A stretch of DNA of 42,314 nt, taken from the NCBI GenBank assembly GCA_028285825.1, contig JAPYNK010000090.1:1-42314 (forward strand), in the 5' to 3' direction. The position numbers were made by a program, and so were the translations under genes. The notes beneath the pieces were generated by a model that was not told the DNA's origin, made no database searches, and saw nothing but the letters and a program-made list of their open reading frames with translations. Below, one piece after another: positions 27,023 through 34,767 of the stretch. The stretch comes from Arenicellales bacterium. Its GTDB lineage: Bacteria > Pseudomonadota > Gammaproteobacteria > Arenicellales > Poriferihabitantaceae. Within the stretch, counting starts at the first letter, position 1. Every line of letters starts with the position of its first letter.

Positions 27023-28552
27023 TCAATATGCCAATTCCTCTATCTCGGTGATCTCTGACAAGTCCAGTTCGCTGCGTTGAGGCAGTTTTACCGAGTCACT
27101 CCGATTGATATTGACCAGATCCAGATACTCTTCGGTAATGTCATTTGTGACGTAAGTCCCACTGAAACAGGACGTGTCAAACGTGCTAATTCCAGCATCA
27201 CATTCCCTGACTGACATGACCAGATCCTCTAGCTCCTGATAAATCAATTTATCTGCACCAATTTCGCTGCAAATCTCCTCAACATCCCGTCCGTTTGCTG
27301 CCAGTTCACTCCGACAGGGCATGTCAATGCCGTAAACATTGGGATGACGAACTGGGGGCGCTGCAGAGGCAAAATAAACTTTTTTGGAACCCGCCTCTCG
27401 CGCCAGGTCAACCAATTGACGCGAGGTTGTGCCCCGAACAATGGAATCATCCACCAACAAGACATTCTGGTCCTTGAACTCGGAGCCAATTGCGTTCAGT
27501 TTTTGCCTGACCGACTTCTTTCGTTCGGTCTGCCCCGGCATGATGAATGTCCTGCCAATATAGCGATTTTTCACAAAGCCCTCCCGATATGGCAAACCCA
27601 GAACTTTTGCCACCTCAAGAGCAGAGGTTCTGCTGGTATCCGGGACCGGTATCACCACATCAATATCGTGACCGGTCCAATTTTCCTTGATGTTCCTGCC
27701 CAGGCGAATTCCCATGTTAATGCGTGTCTGATAAACCGATATGCCGTCCAGTATCGAATCCGGTCGAGCAAGATAGACATATTCGAAAATACAGGGCGTG
27801 CGCCGGGTCTCGCTCGCACATATGGAAGTGTGCACGGAACCATCCATTCCGATGAATATCGCTTCACCGGGAGACAGATCACGAACCAGACCATAGCCCG
27901 TAACATCCATCGCTACGCTTTCGGAAGCAAACATGTGGGATTCTCCCTTGGGGTCCATCTTGGTCCCATAAGCCAAAGGCCGTATCCCACATGGATCACG
28001 AAATGCCACGATTCCGACACCAATAATCATGGCTATAGCCGCATAGGCACCGTGACAACGTCTCATCACGTCTGATACCGCCTTGAAAACATCTTTCGGC
28101 TCGGCACGCAATTTGGACATCTCAAGCGTCGACATTAATTCATTGGCGAATATGTTCAGCAGTATTTCGGAATCCGATGCCGTATTCAATTGTCTTCGGT
28201 CATGCAGAAACAGTTCCCGTTCAAGAAATTTTGCATTCGTCAAATTCCCGTTATGACCAAGTGCAATGCCGTACGGGGAATTGACATAAAACGGCTGGGC
28301 TTCTGCTCTTGAATCACTGCCTGCTGTCGGATAGCGAACATGACCAATACCCATTTTTCCCTTGAGCTGGGCCATGTGCCGGGTTCTGAATACATCCTTG
28401 ACCAGCCCATTGTCTTTGCGCAGAAAAATGCGCTTGCCGTTACTGGTCGCTATACCGGCTGCATCCTGCCCACGATGCTGAATGAGCGTCAGACCATCAT
28501 ATAAGGTTTGATTAACCGCTGATTGGCCAATGATTGCGACAAGACCACACAT
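27023..28552 (-). CDS. purF: Amidophosphoribosyltransferase
   Basis: First committed enzyme of purine synthesis. It moves the amide nitrogen of glutamine to PRPP. The N-terminal nucleophile Cys2 is in MCGLVAIIGQ, which fixes the start at the ATG 28550-28552. The glutaminase domain continues with HVRYPTAGSD, HNGNLTNAKF and SDSEILLNIF. The phosphoribosyltransferase PRPP loop VLLVDDSIVRGTT is near residue 365. About 509 residues, the E. coli-like length. It follows cvpA by 16 nt, as in most gammaproteobacteria. Confidence 0.97.
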   Translation of the reverse strand: MCGLVAIIGQSAVNQTLYDGLTLIQHRGQDAAGIATSNGKRIFLRKDNGLVKDVFRTRHMAQLKGKMGIGHVRYPTAGSDSRAEAQPFYVNSPYGIALGHNGNLTNAKFLERELFLHDRRQLNTASDSEILLNIFANELMSTLEMSKLRAEPKDVFKAVSDVMRRCHGAYAAIAMIIGVGIVAFRDPCGIRPLAYGTKMDPKGESHMFASESVAMDVTGYGLVRDLSPGEAIFIGMDGSVHTSICASETRRTPCIFEYVYLARPDSILDGISVYQTRINMGIRLGRNIKENWTGHDIDVVIPVPDTSRTSALEVAKVLGLPYREGFVKNRYIGRTFIMPGQTERKKSVRQKLNAIGSEFKDQNVLLVDDSIVRGTTSRQLVDLAREAGSKKVYFASAAPPVRHPNVYGIDMPCRSELAANGRDVEEICSEIGADKLIYQELEDLVMSVRECDAGISTFDTSCFSGTYVTNDITEEYLDLVNINRSDSVKLPQRSELDLSEITEIEELAY

Positions 28553-28568
28553 AATTGCAAGACTGGGT

Positions 28569-29051
28569 TTAGACGAGTTGAGCAAGGTTTTCGGGAAGCA
28601 GTTCCCGAATTACATCAATGACGGGGGAAAAATACCCAACCAGCAGGGAAGTCTTCCACCAAGGCTGGGATGCAAAGTCCATGAAGGTGCCTGCCATGAT
28701 CATCAATGCGACAATTATAACCCCACGGGCGATGCCAAACATCAATCCCAAATACCGGTCAACCCCGACTAACGCAGCAAAGGCCAGAAAGTTTTGCAGA
28801 AAATGGCTAATTATCGATAACACGAGCAGGCATAGAACAAATATGCCTGCGAACGAGATAACCACCCGAAAATCCGGTTGGTCCAGGTATGATTCCAGAT
28901 ATACCGCACCGAATTCGGCAAATATCCAGGCAATATAAAGGGCAAGCAACCATGATATGAGGGAAAAAAATTCACGAATAAACCCTCGATAAAGCCCGAT
29001 TAGCAACGAGATAACGATAGTAACGACGATGGCAATATCAATAATGCTCAT
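28569..29051 (-). CDS. cvpA: CvpA family membrane protein
   Basis: An inner-membrane protein with four predicted hydrophobic helices and the family start MSIIDIAIVVTIVISLLIGL followed by RGFIREFFSLISW. CvpA is needed for colicin V production in E. coli, and loss affects envelope stress tolerance. Its molecular role is not settled. About 160 residues. The ATG at 29049-29051 is preferred over a GTG four codons earlier. It lies between the SPOR-protein gene and purF, the usual order. Confidence 0.92.
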   Translation of the reverse strand: MSIIDIAIVVTIVISLLIGLYRGFIREFFSLISWLLALYIAWIFAEFGAVYLESYLDQPDFRVVISFAGIFVLCLLVLSIISHFLQNFLAFAALVGVDRYLGLMFGIARGVIIVALMIMAGTFMDFASQPWWKTSLLVGYFSPVIDVIRELLPENLAQLV

Positions 29052-29107
29052 GAATTCGCGCACAAACCGTTAGCATCTCGAACGCCAAGTCACCGGGCAT
29101 CCGGCAG

Positions 29108-29797
29108 TCATTGGGGTTTTGGCACATAACCCTCTTGGCCTGTTATGTCTTTCAGGCTGATTGCCACCCGCTTGGCTTCCTCTTCAGTCGGATAGGGGCC
29201 AAGCCAAATCCTGATTGCCTGACCAGCACCTGTAATGACCTCTGTTCTTTTGGGAACAAGGTTATGCTCACCAAGTTTTTCGATGGCCTGTCTTTCGTAC
29301 TTTTCCTGGGCAAAGGTTCCCACCCGTACAGTCCAGCCCAGTGCCGAAGAGTCAGCGGTTTTGGCATCGGATCCCATGTCGCTTCCTCCGGTTTCGCTTG
29401 ATTTTGACACCGCCACCCGAAGCACGGCAGATGGAGCTGCGGCATCTTCTGACTTCTCGGGAACTTGAGTCATCACTATGGCTCCCCTGGATTTTTCCTC
29501 AGCATCGAAGTCACTCGGACTTTCAGTTGCCTGAGCAACGGGTTCCGACCCAGTCAGGACGGGATTTTCTGGTTTGGATAATTTATCCGGTGATTGTGCC
29601 TCGCCTTCTTCAGCATTCCTTTTTACAATATTTGTCAAACGCGTCAATGTATCCTCTTCAGATGGATTAACGGGTTTAATCCGTGTCTGTAAATCGGGGG
29701 GGACTGCAGGATCCTGCAAAATCATGGGAATAAGTATCACGCCAGTCAACACAATAATTACTGCCCCAGTCAGGCGATGCTTGAGTTGATACTCCAT
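29108..29797 (-). CDS. SPOR-domain cell-division protein (DedD-like)
   Basis: A short cytoplasmic tail and one transmembrane helix (LTGAVIIVLTGVILIPMILQ) lead into a Pro/Ser/Glu-rich periplasmic linker and a C-terminal SPOR domain (about the last 75 residues, from LGWTVRVGTFAQEKYERQAI to the end). SPOR domains bind denuded peptidoglycan at the septum. The start MEYQLKHRLTG at 29795-29797 matches DedD-type proteins. The frame is open further upstream, but that part is unlike the family. Its position between folC and cvpA is where dedD sits in E. coli and Pseudomonas. Confidence 0.87.
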   Translation of the reverse strand: MEYQLKHRLTGAVIIVLTGVILIPMILQDPAVPPDLQTRIKPVNPSEEDTLTRLTNIVKRNAEEGEAQSPDKLSKPENPVLTGSEPVAQATESPSDFDAEEKSRGAIVMTQVPEKSEDAAAPSAVLRVAVSKSSETGGSDMGSDAKTADSSALGWTVRVGTFAQEKYERQAIEKLGEHNLVPKRTEVITGAGQAIRIWLGPYPTEEEAKRVAISLKDITGQEGYVPKPQ

Positions 29798-29965
29798 ATG
29801 TTTGCAAGAGTTGGCCGGATTAACTTGTTGTCGACTGCTGAAGATACAAGCACCCTTCTGGTTTAACTTGTCCGCATCCCGAACCATGAAAAACCTGCGA
29901 TTGATTTTCAGGCTGCCGCATATCTCAATTATAAACCGTTTGACTGCCACAGATTACGCGAGGGT

Positions 29966-31183
29966 TCACCAATACCCGGAACGGTCATCATGACAAACAA
30001 TTCGAGCACAGTCCGGAATATCCTTGAATTGACGGTCGAGCTCACTTGAGGACTGTCCGCGTTCTCCGGCAATTCCGGCAAGGTGCCAGCAATCCACATG
30101 GGGCAATACAGGACGGATGATGTCATGAAGCGGCTTGTCGGCAAGCACCCCAAATATCGCAGCAGTCTGACCCTCGACGGGATTCTGAAACAAAAACTCA
30201 GCCAGGGCAGTGGCAGAGTCCTGATTGTGGGCCACATCCATGACGACCAGCGGCGATGTACCCAGAATCTGGCATCGCCCTGAAAATTTACACCGGCCAA
30301 TCCCGGAAATCAGTTCCGGAACATGCAACTCCAGACGCTCCGCCAAAATCGCCAAAGCCGCCACTGCTCCCGCTAGATTATCATGCTGGTGAGCGCCAGC
30401 AAAAGGAAAGGACATAGGTCCGACAGTATCCCACGCCCAATTGTATCGGGAACTTATGCTGTCCCAGTACAGGGCATCGTCCTCAGCCCGGATATCGAAG
30501 TCCCTCCCAATCACTCGCAACTTGACAGGTTTTTCTCTGGCAAACGCGGCTAGCGAATCGGGTATATTCCGGTCAGAGCAAACGGCTGTCCTCCCCTCAC
30601 GCATGACTTCAGCCTTCTCAAGCGCAATGGTCTCCCGATCATTACCCAGCCAAGCCTGATGGTCCAGTCCAATTGAGGAAATTACTGCAAGATCACTATC
30701 GATCATGTTGACAGCATCCAGCCTTCCGCCCATTCCGACTTCTAAAATCTGCATATCCAGCTCATGCTTCGAAAACAGCCACAGAGCCGATAGCGTGGCA
30801 TACTCGAAGTAGGTCAGCGGGATATCTCCTACAACATCCTCTATCTCACAAAAAGACTGGCATATCTCGCGAGAACAAGCGTCTACACCATTGATTCTGA
30901 TTCTCTCGTTGAAGTGCACCAAATGCGGCGAGGTATAGGCACCCACTGAACGGTGCTCTGAACAGAGAGCCGATTCCAGCAAACGGACTGTCGAACCCTT
31001 GCCATTGGTACCGGCAACCGTGATTGTCATGGCAGCTTTCGGTTTTCCCAGCCTTGTCCAGACCTCGGTGACTCGCTCAAGGGTCATGTCAATCGATCGA
31101 AAATGGCGAGTCTGAATATACTCGATCCATTGACTCAGATCGAAATCCTGAAATGGAATTCGAGAGCCAGTATCAGACTTCAT
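29966..31183 (-). CDS. folC: Bifunctional dihydrofolate synthase/folylpolyglutamate synthase
   Basis: Adds glutamate to dihydropteroate and extends folate polyglutamate tails in an ATP-dependent ligase reaction of the Mur ligase type. The P-loop TVAGTNGKGSTVRLLE is near residue 57, with SPHLVHFNERIRING, the EVGMGGRLDAVN segment and the C-terminal VVMDVAHNQDSA also present. About 405 residues, a normal length. The ATG at 31181-31183 was chosen over a TTG two codons upstream. It lies 52 nt after accD in the standard order. Confidence 0.95.
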   Translation of the reverse strand: MKSDTGSRIPFQDFDLSQWIEYIQTRHFRSIDMTLERVTEVWTRLGKPKAAMTITVAGTNGKGSTVRLLESALCSEHRSVGAYTSPHLVHFNERIRINGVDACSREICQSFCEIEDVVGDIPLTYFEYATLSALWLFSKHELDMQILEVGMGGRLDAVNMIDSDLAVISSIGLDHQAWLGNDRETIALEKAEVMREGRTAVCSDRNIPDSLAAFAREKPVKLRVIGRDFDIRAEDDALYWDSISSRYNWAWDTVGPMSFPFAGAHQHDNLAGAVAALAILAERLELHVPELISGIGRCKFSGRCQILGTSPLVVMDVAHNQDSATALAEFLFQNPVEGQTAAIFGVLADKPLHDIIRPVLPHVDCWHLAGIAGERGQSSSELDRQFKDIPDCARIVCHDDRSGYW

Positions 31184-31235
31184 CGCCAAAGACGGGAGAT
31201 GGTAATAAAGGCAAAAAGAAACGAATCAATCCAGT

Positions 31236-32141
31236 CTACTCATTATTGAAATGGCTCGGCGTTTGTTGACTATCTCGCTCACCGAACCCCAACTTGATCA
31301 AGAAATTAGCAATTTCCCTTCTCATGTTTCTACGATCGACAATCATGTCAATCGCGCCATGCTGAAGCAGAAACTCGGAACGCTGAAACCCTTCCGGCAG
31401 ACTTGCTCTTACCGTCTGCTCAATGACTCTGGGTCCGGCAAATCCGATCAAGGCATTGGGCTCGGCAATAATCAGATCACCCAGCATGGCAAGACTGGCC
31501 GAAACACCGCCCATGGTTGGATTGGTCAATACCGAAATATAGGGAATTCGCTCTTTGGCAAGCCTTGCAAGCACTGCAGTTGTTTTGGACATCTGCATTA
31601 ACGAATACAGTCCTTCCTGCATTCGAGCTCCTCCGCTAGAAGCAAAACATACCAACGGCTGCATCCTTTCAAGACTGGCTTGCGCTGCCAGCACGAACCG
31701 CTGACCAACTACCGAACCCATTGAACCGCCCATGAAATCGAACTCAAAGGCTGACACGGTGACCGGTGTACCATTCAACTCGCCAATTGCAACCCTGAGA
31801 GCTTCACTGCTATGCGTCGATTTTTGTGCTTCGGCCAGACGATCCTTGTAGCGTTTCTGATCCTTGAACTTGAGATGGTCGACCGGCATCAGGTGTTCAC
31901 CCATCCATACTATAGATTCAGGGTCCAGGAAGCGCTCAATACGCTCCTTGGCCCTGATTTGCATGTGGCTATTGCATTTTGGGCAAACCTGCAGGCTCTT
32001 GATCAGATCCGATACATAGAGCATCGTCTGACACTCGGTGCAGTTTGTCCATAGTCCCTCCGGAACGCCCTTGCGCTTGCGCAGTCTCAGAGCCGGATTG
32101 ATTTTTGGCGGAATTATCTTGTCGAACCAGTTCACTGACAA
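31236..32141 (-). CDS. accD: Acetyl-CoA carboxylase carboxyltransferase subunit beta
   Basis: Pairs with AccA to transfer carboxyl from biotin to acetyl-CoA in the first step of fatty-acid synthesis. The N-terminal zinc ribbon has two CxxC pairs (CTEC and CPKC), and the crotonase-fold carboxyltransferase domain follows (FASSGGARMQEGLYSLMQMS, NPTMGGVSASLA). The 301-residue length is normal. No ATG is available: an in-frame TGA lies right before a TTG (32139-32141), and the next option is GTG two codons in. Seven bases separate it from trpF. Confidence 0.95.
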   Translation of the reverse strand: MSVNWFDKIIPPKINPALRLRKRKGVPEGLWTNCTECQTMLYVSDLIKSLQVCPKCNSHMQIRAKERIERFLDPESIVWMGEHLMPVDHLKFKDQKRYKDRLAEAQKSTHSSEALRVAIGELNGTPVTVSAFEFDFMGGSMGSVVGQRFVLAAQASLERMQPLVCFASSGGARMQEGLYSLMQMSKTTAVLARLAKERIPYISVLTNPTMGGVSASLAMLGDLIIAEPNALIGFAGPRVIEQTVRASLPEGFQRSEFLLQHGAIDMIVDRRNMRREIANFLIKLGFGERDSQQTPSHFNNE

Positions 32142-32148
32142 TCACTCA

Positions 32149-32778
32149 TTAATCCCAGTCCTGACGACTGTCCCAAACCGCTTTGCAAAACCGCTTGATC
32201 TTGGCCTTGTCCTTTTTTCCCTCGGTTTCTACCCCGGTACTGACATCAACTCCATAGGGGTGCACTTTCGAAATCGCATCTGCGATGTTCTGCTCGTTCA
32301 GTCCTCCCGCCAATATGGCCGGTATGGCGCTGTCAAACTTGACCATGCCCCAATTGAAGACATCACCCGTACCCCCATAATGACCGCCTCTATATGCATC
32401 CACCAGAAAGGCGCTGGCATCATGGTATTCATCTTGAACGGAACGCAGGCTGACTGGCCCCCTGACCCGAACGGAACGGATGTAGCGAACTCCAAAACTG
32501 CGGCAAAACTCCGCAGTTTCTTCCCCATGAAACTGCAGATAGTCTGGCTTGACCCGATCCAGCACCGTGCGCACAAAATCCCGTTCCGGATTGACCATCA
32601 CGACAACGCTATTGATGAATACCGGTTTCTGACTGGCGATTTGGGCTGCCTTGTCAATCGATATGTTACGGATACTCGGCTCGTGAAACACCAGCCCAAA
32701 GGCATCTGCTCCGGCTTGAGCTGCCTGAAAAGCTGATTCGACTGTCTGAACGCCGCAGATCTTTATACGGGTACGCAT
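32149..32778 (-). CDS. trpF: Phosphoribosylanthranilate isomerase
   Basis: Third step of tryptophan synthesis, an Amadori rearrangement on a TIM barrel. The catalytic cysteine is in the N-terminal KICGVQTVES. The phosphate-binding loops LAGGLNEQNIADAI and GVDVSTGVETEGKKD are near the C-terminus. About 209 residues. The ATG at 32776-32778 (MRTRIKICGV) is the natural start. It is followed directly by accD, not by trpB and trpA, as in Pseudomonas-type genomes where trpBA are elsewhere. Confidence 0.95.
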   Translation of the reverse strand: MRTRIKICGVQTVESAFQAAQAGADAFGLVFHEPSIRNISIDKAAQIASQKPVFINSVVVMVNPERDFVRTVLDRVKPDYLQFHGEETAEFCRSFGVRYIRSVRVRGPVSLRSVQDEYHDASAFLVDAYRGGHYGGTGDVFNWGMVKFDSAIPAILAGGLNEQNIADAISKVHPYGVDVSTGVETEGKKDKAKIKRFCKAVWDSRQDWD

Positions 32779-32806
32779 TCCAGGGCTCTGTATTCGGTAC
32801 ACTAGT

Positions 32807-33598
32807 TTACCAGAATCGGCAGGCAGGCGGGATTTCCGGCAATTTGAACCTCTCGTCATAACTCGCCGATACAAAATATAGACCTTCCGCAGGTGATGTG
32901 ATGCCTGCCTGTTTCCGGTCTCGACTTTCAAGAACATGCCTTGACCATTCAGGCGGCTCAAGTCCCTCGCCAACTCGAATCAATACACCCATGATATTGC
33001 GCACCATATGCTGTAAAAACCCATTTGCAGTGATATCCAGCCATACCCACTCATCCTGTCGATTGACCTTGATATCAAGAATTGTTCTTACCGGATGCTT
33101 GCCTTGGCAGCCGGTCGCCCGAAATGCGCTGAAATCATGCTCGCCTAGCAGGCTGGCTGCCGCCGACTGCATGCGATCGGCATCAAGAACCGGGCGATGC
33201 CAGGTCACGCATCCATGCAGACAGGCAGGGCGCACGGCACGATTCAGGATCACATAGCGATAGCTTCTTTGCAGAGCGCTGAATCGGGCATGGAAATCAC
33301 CGTCGACACTAACTGTCCAGGCAACGCAAACATCTTCAGGCAAGTACCGATTTACCCCTCGGATCAAGTCCCTTTCAGTCCGTTCGGCATCGGTATCAAA
33401 ATGAATGACCTGACCCGTTGCATGTACGCCGGTATCGGTCCGCCCGGCAGCAGCAACCCTGACCGTTTCATTGGCAACTCGACTGATAGCACTTTCGATT
33501 TCGCCTTGTATCGATGGGGCATGACTCTGCTTTTGCCACCCACTGTAGTTCCTGCCGTTATATTCAACGCATGAGGCAAACCGACTTGGTTCTGACAT
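32807..33598 (-). CDS. truA: tRNA pseudouridine(38-40) synthase
   Basis: Modifies uridines 38-40 in the anticodon arm of many tRNAs. The catalytic aspartate is in AAGRTDTGVHATGQVIHF, and the family start VEYNGRNYSGWQKQ and the C-terminal FLQHMVRNIMGVLIRVGEG are clear. About 263 residues from the ATG at 33596-33598. The frame extends 21 codons upstream without similarity. It is the first gene of the truA-trpF-accD-folC-cvpA-purF series, though a gap of about 185 bp separates it from recR. Confidence 0.95.
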   Translation of the reverse strand: MSEPSRFASCVEYNGRNYSGWQKQSHAPSIQGEIESAISRVANETVRVAAAGRTDTGVHATGQVIHFDTDAERTERDLIRGVNRYLPEDVCVAWTVSVDGDFHARFSALQRSYRYVILNRAVRPACLHGCVTWHRPVLDADRMQSAAASLLGEHDFSAFRATGCQGKHPVRTILDIKVNRQDEWVWLDITANGFLQHMVRNIMGVLIRVGEGLEPPEWSRHVLESRDRKQAGITSPAEGLYFVSASYDERFKLPEIPPACRFW

Positions 33599-33783
33599 TA
33601 TCTTTGGTTTTGCAACCTTCGTTCCACTATGGAATACCCCAACTGACCACCGATTTTTCAAGAAACGAAACGAGGACGATCAATTTCAGAGACTTCAATA
33701 CGCAACATTCCTGTTTCAGGTAGCGAGCCCATATACCCGACCTCATTTGCCCACGCTGGATTATTTCTTGTGAAGCCCGGACT

Positions 33784-34380
33784 TTATGGAGGACTGCGGT
33801 TTGTGAACGCCTGATTGAGGGTTCCAGGGTCCATGTACTCAAGCTCACTGCCCATGGGCATTCCTCGAGCCAAACGCGTGACCCGTACTGGTCTCTCTTC
33901 AAGCAGTTCATACAGGTAATCACTCGTCGCCTGCCCTTCCAGCGTCAAATTGGTTGCAAGAATAACTTCATCGATCGTGTTCTTGGATACCAGCGTCATC
34001 AGTTCCCTGATCGCCAATTGATCAGGTCCAACATCATCGAGCGGGGAAAGATGGCCCATTAATACGAAATATTTTCCTCTGTAGACTCCGGCCTGTTCAA
34101 TCGCCTCAAGATCTGCGGGAGTCTCGACTACGCACAGGGATTGAGGGCTACGACTTGTCGATGCACAAATCTCACAGAGTTCAGCCTCGCAAAAATTATT
34201 GCATTGCCTGCAATGATTCACCTGCGACAGTGCCTGCCCGATGGCTTGCTCAATCTGCCTTGCACCCTTGCGGTCTCTTTCCAGAAGATGAAAGGCCATG
34301 CGCTGGGCTGTTTTCGGGCCTACGCCCGGCAATCGCTTCAGGGCTTTTTTGAGATCTTCAACAGATCTTGGATCAGGCAT
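33784..34380 (-). CDS. recR: Recombination mediator protein RecR
   Basis: Acts with RecF and RecO to load RecA on gapped DNA. An N-terminal helix-hairpin-helix (LKRLPGVGPKTAQRMAFHLL), a C4 zinc finger (CRQCNNFCEAELCEIC) and a Toprim domain are present in 198 residues, the standard size. The ATG at 34378-34380 fits the family. It is 10 nt downstream of ybaB and completes the dnaX-ybaB-recR series found widely in bacteria. Confidence 0.96.
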   Translation of the reverse strand: MPDPRSVEDLKKALKRLPGVGPKTAQRMAFHLLERDRKGARQIEQAIGQALSQVNHCRQCNNFCEAELCEICASTSRSPQSLCVVETPADLEAIEQAGVYRGKYFVLMGHLSPLDDVGPDQLAIRELMTLVSKNTIDEVILATNLTLEGQATSDYLYELLEERPVRVTRLARGMPMGSELEYMDPGTLNQAFTNRSPP

Positions 34381-34390
34381 GTCGAGACGG

Positions 34391-34714
34391 TCACAAGGAC
34401 GGCAGCTTGAAACCGGGAGGCAGAATCCCACTGGCAACCTCGCCCAGTTGGCTCTTGGTCTCACTCTCAACCCGATTGATTGCATCATTGAATGCTGCCG
34501 CGATCAGATCCTCCAACACCTCTTTCTCATCGGACAGCAAATCATCCGATATTCTGACCTGTCTCACGTCATGATTACAGGTCATTACCACCTCGACGAG
34601 ACCCGCACCGGAGCGACCGGTTACTTCAACCTCATCCAGCTGACGCTTGGTTTCATCCATTTTTTTCTGGAATTCCTGTGCCTGCCTAAAAATATCTCCA
34701 AAACCACCTTTCAT
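34391..34714 (-). CDS. ybaB: YbaB/EbfC-family nucleoid-associated protein
   Basis: A small dimeric DNA-binding protein of the YbaB/EbfC family. The 107 residues show the family start MKGGFGDIFRQAQEFQKKMD, a coiled helix, the core VTGRSGAGLVEVVMTC and the C-terminal GILPPGFKLP. Family members coat DNA and may aid recombination or replication. It lies between dnaX and recR, whose products act in replication and repair. Confidence 0.95.
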   Translation of the reverse strand: MKGGFGDIFRQAQEFQKKMDETKRQLDEVEVTGRSGAGLVEVVMTCNHDVRQVRISDDLLSDEKEVLEDLIAAAFNDAINRVESETKSQLGEVASGILPPGFKLPSL

Positions 34715-34767
34715 GATCGATTGACCCGCTCTGTTACTGTGGAGTTCAAATGACCCCTGTTGATGAA

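Noticed and set aside
27344-28075. Plus-strand open frame of 243 codons opposite purF
   Set aside because: Antisense to conserved purF domains, with no recognisable motif.
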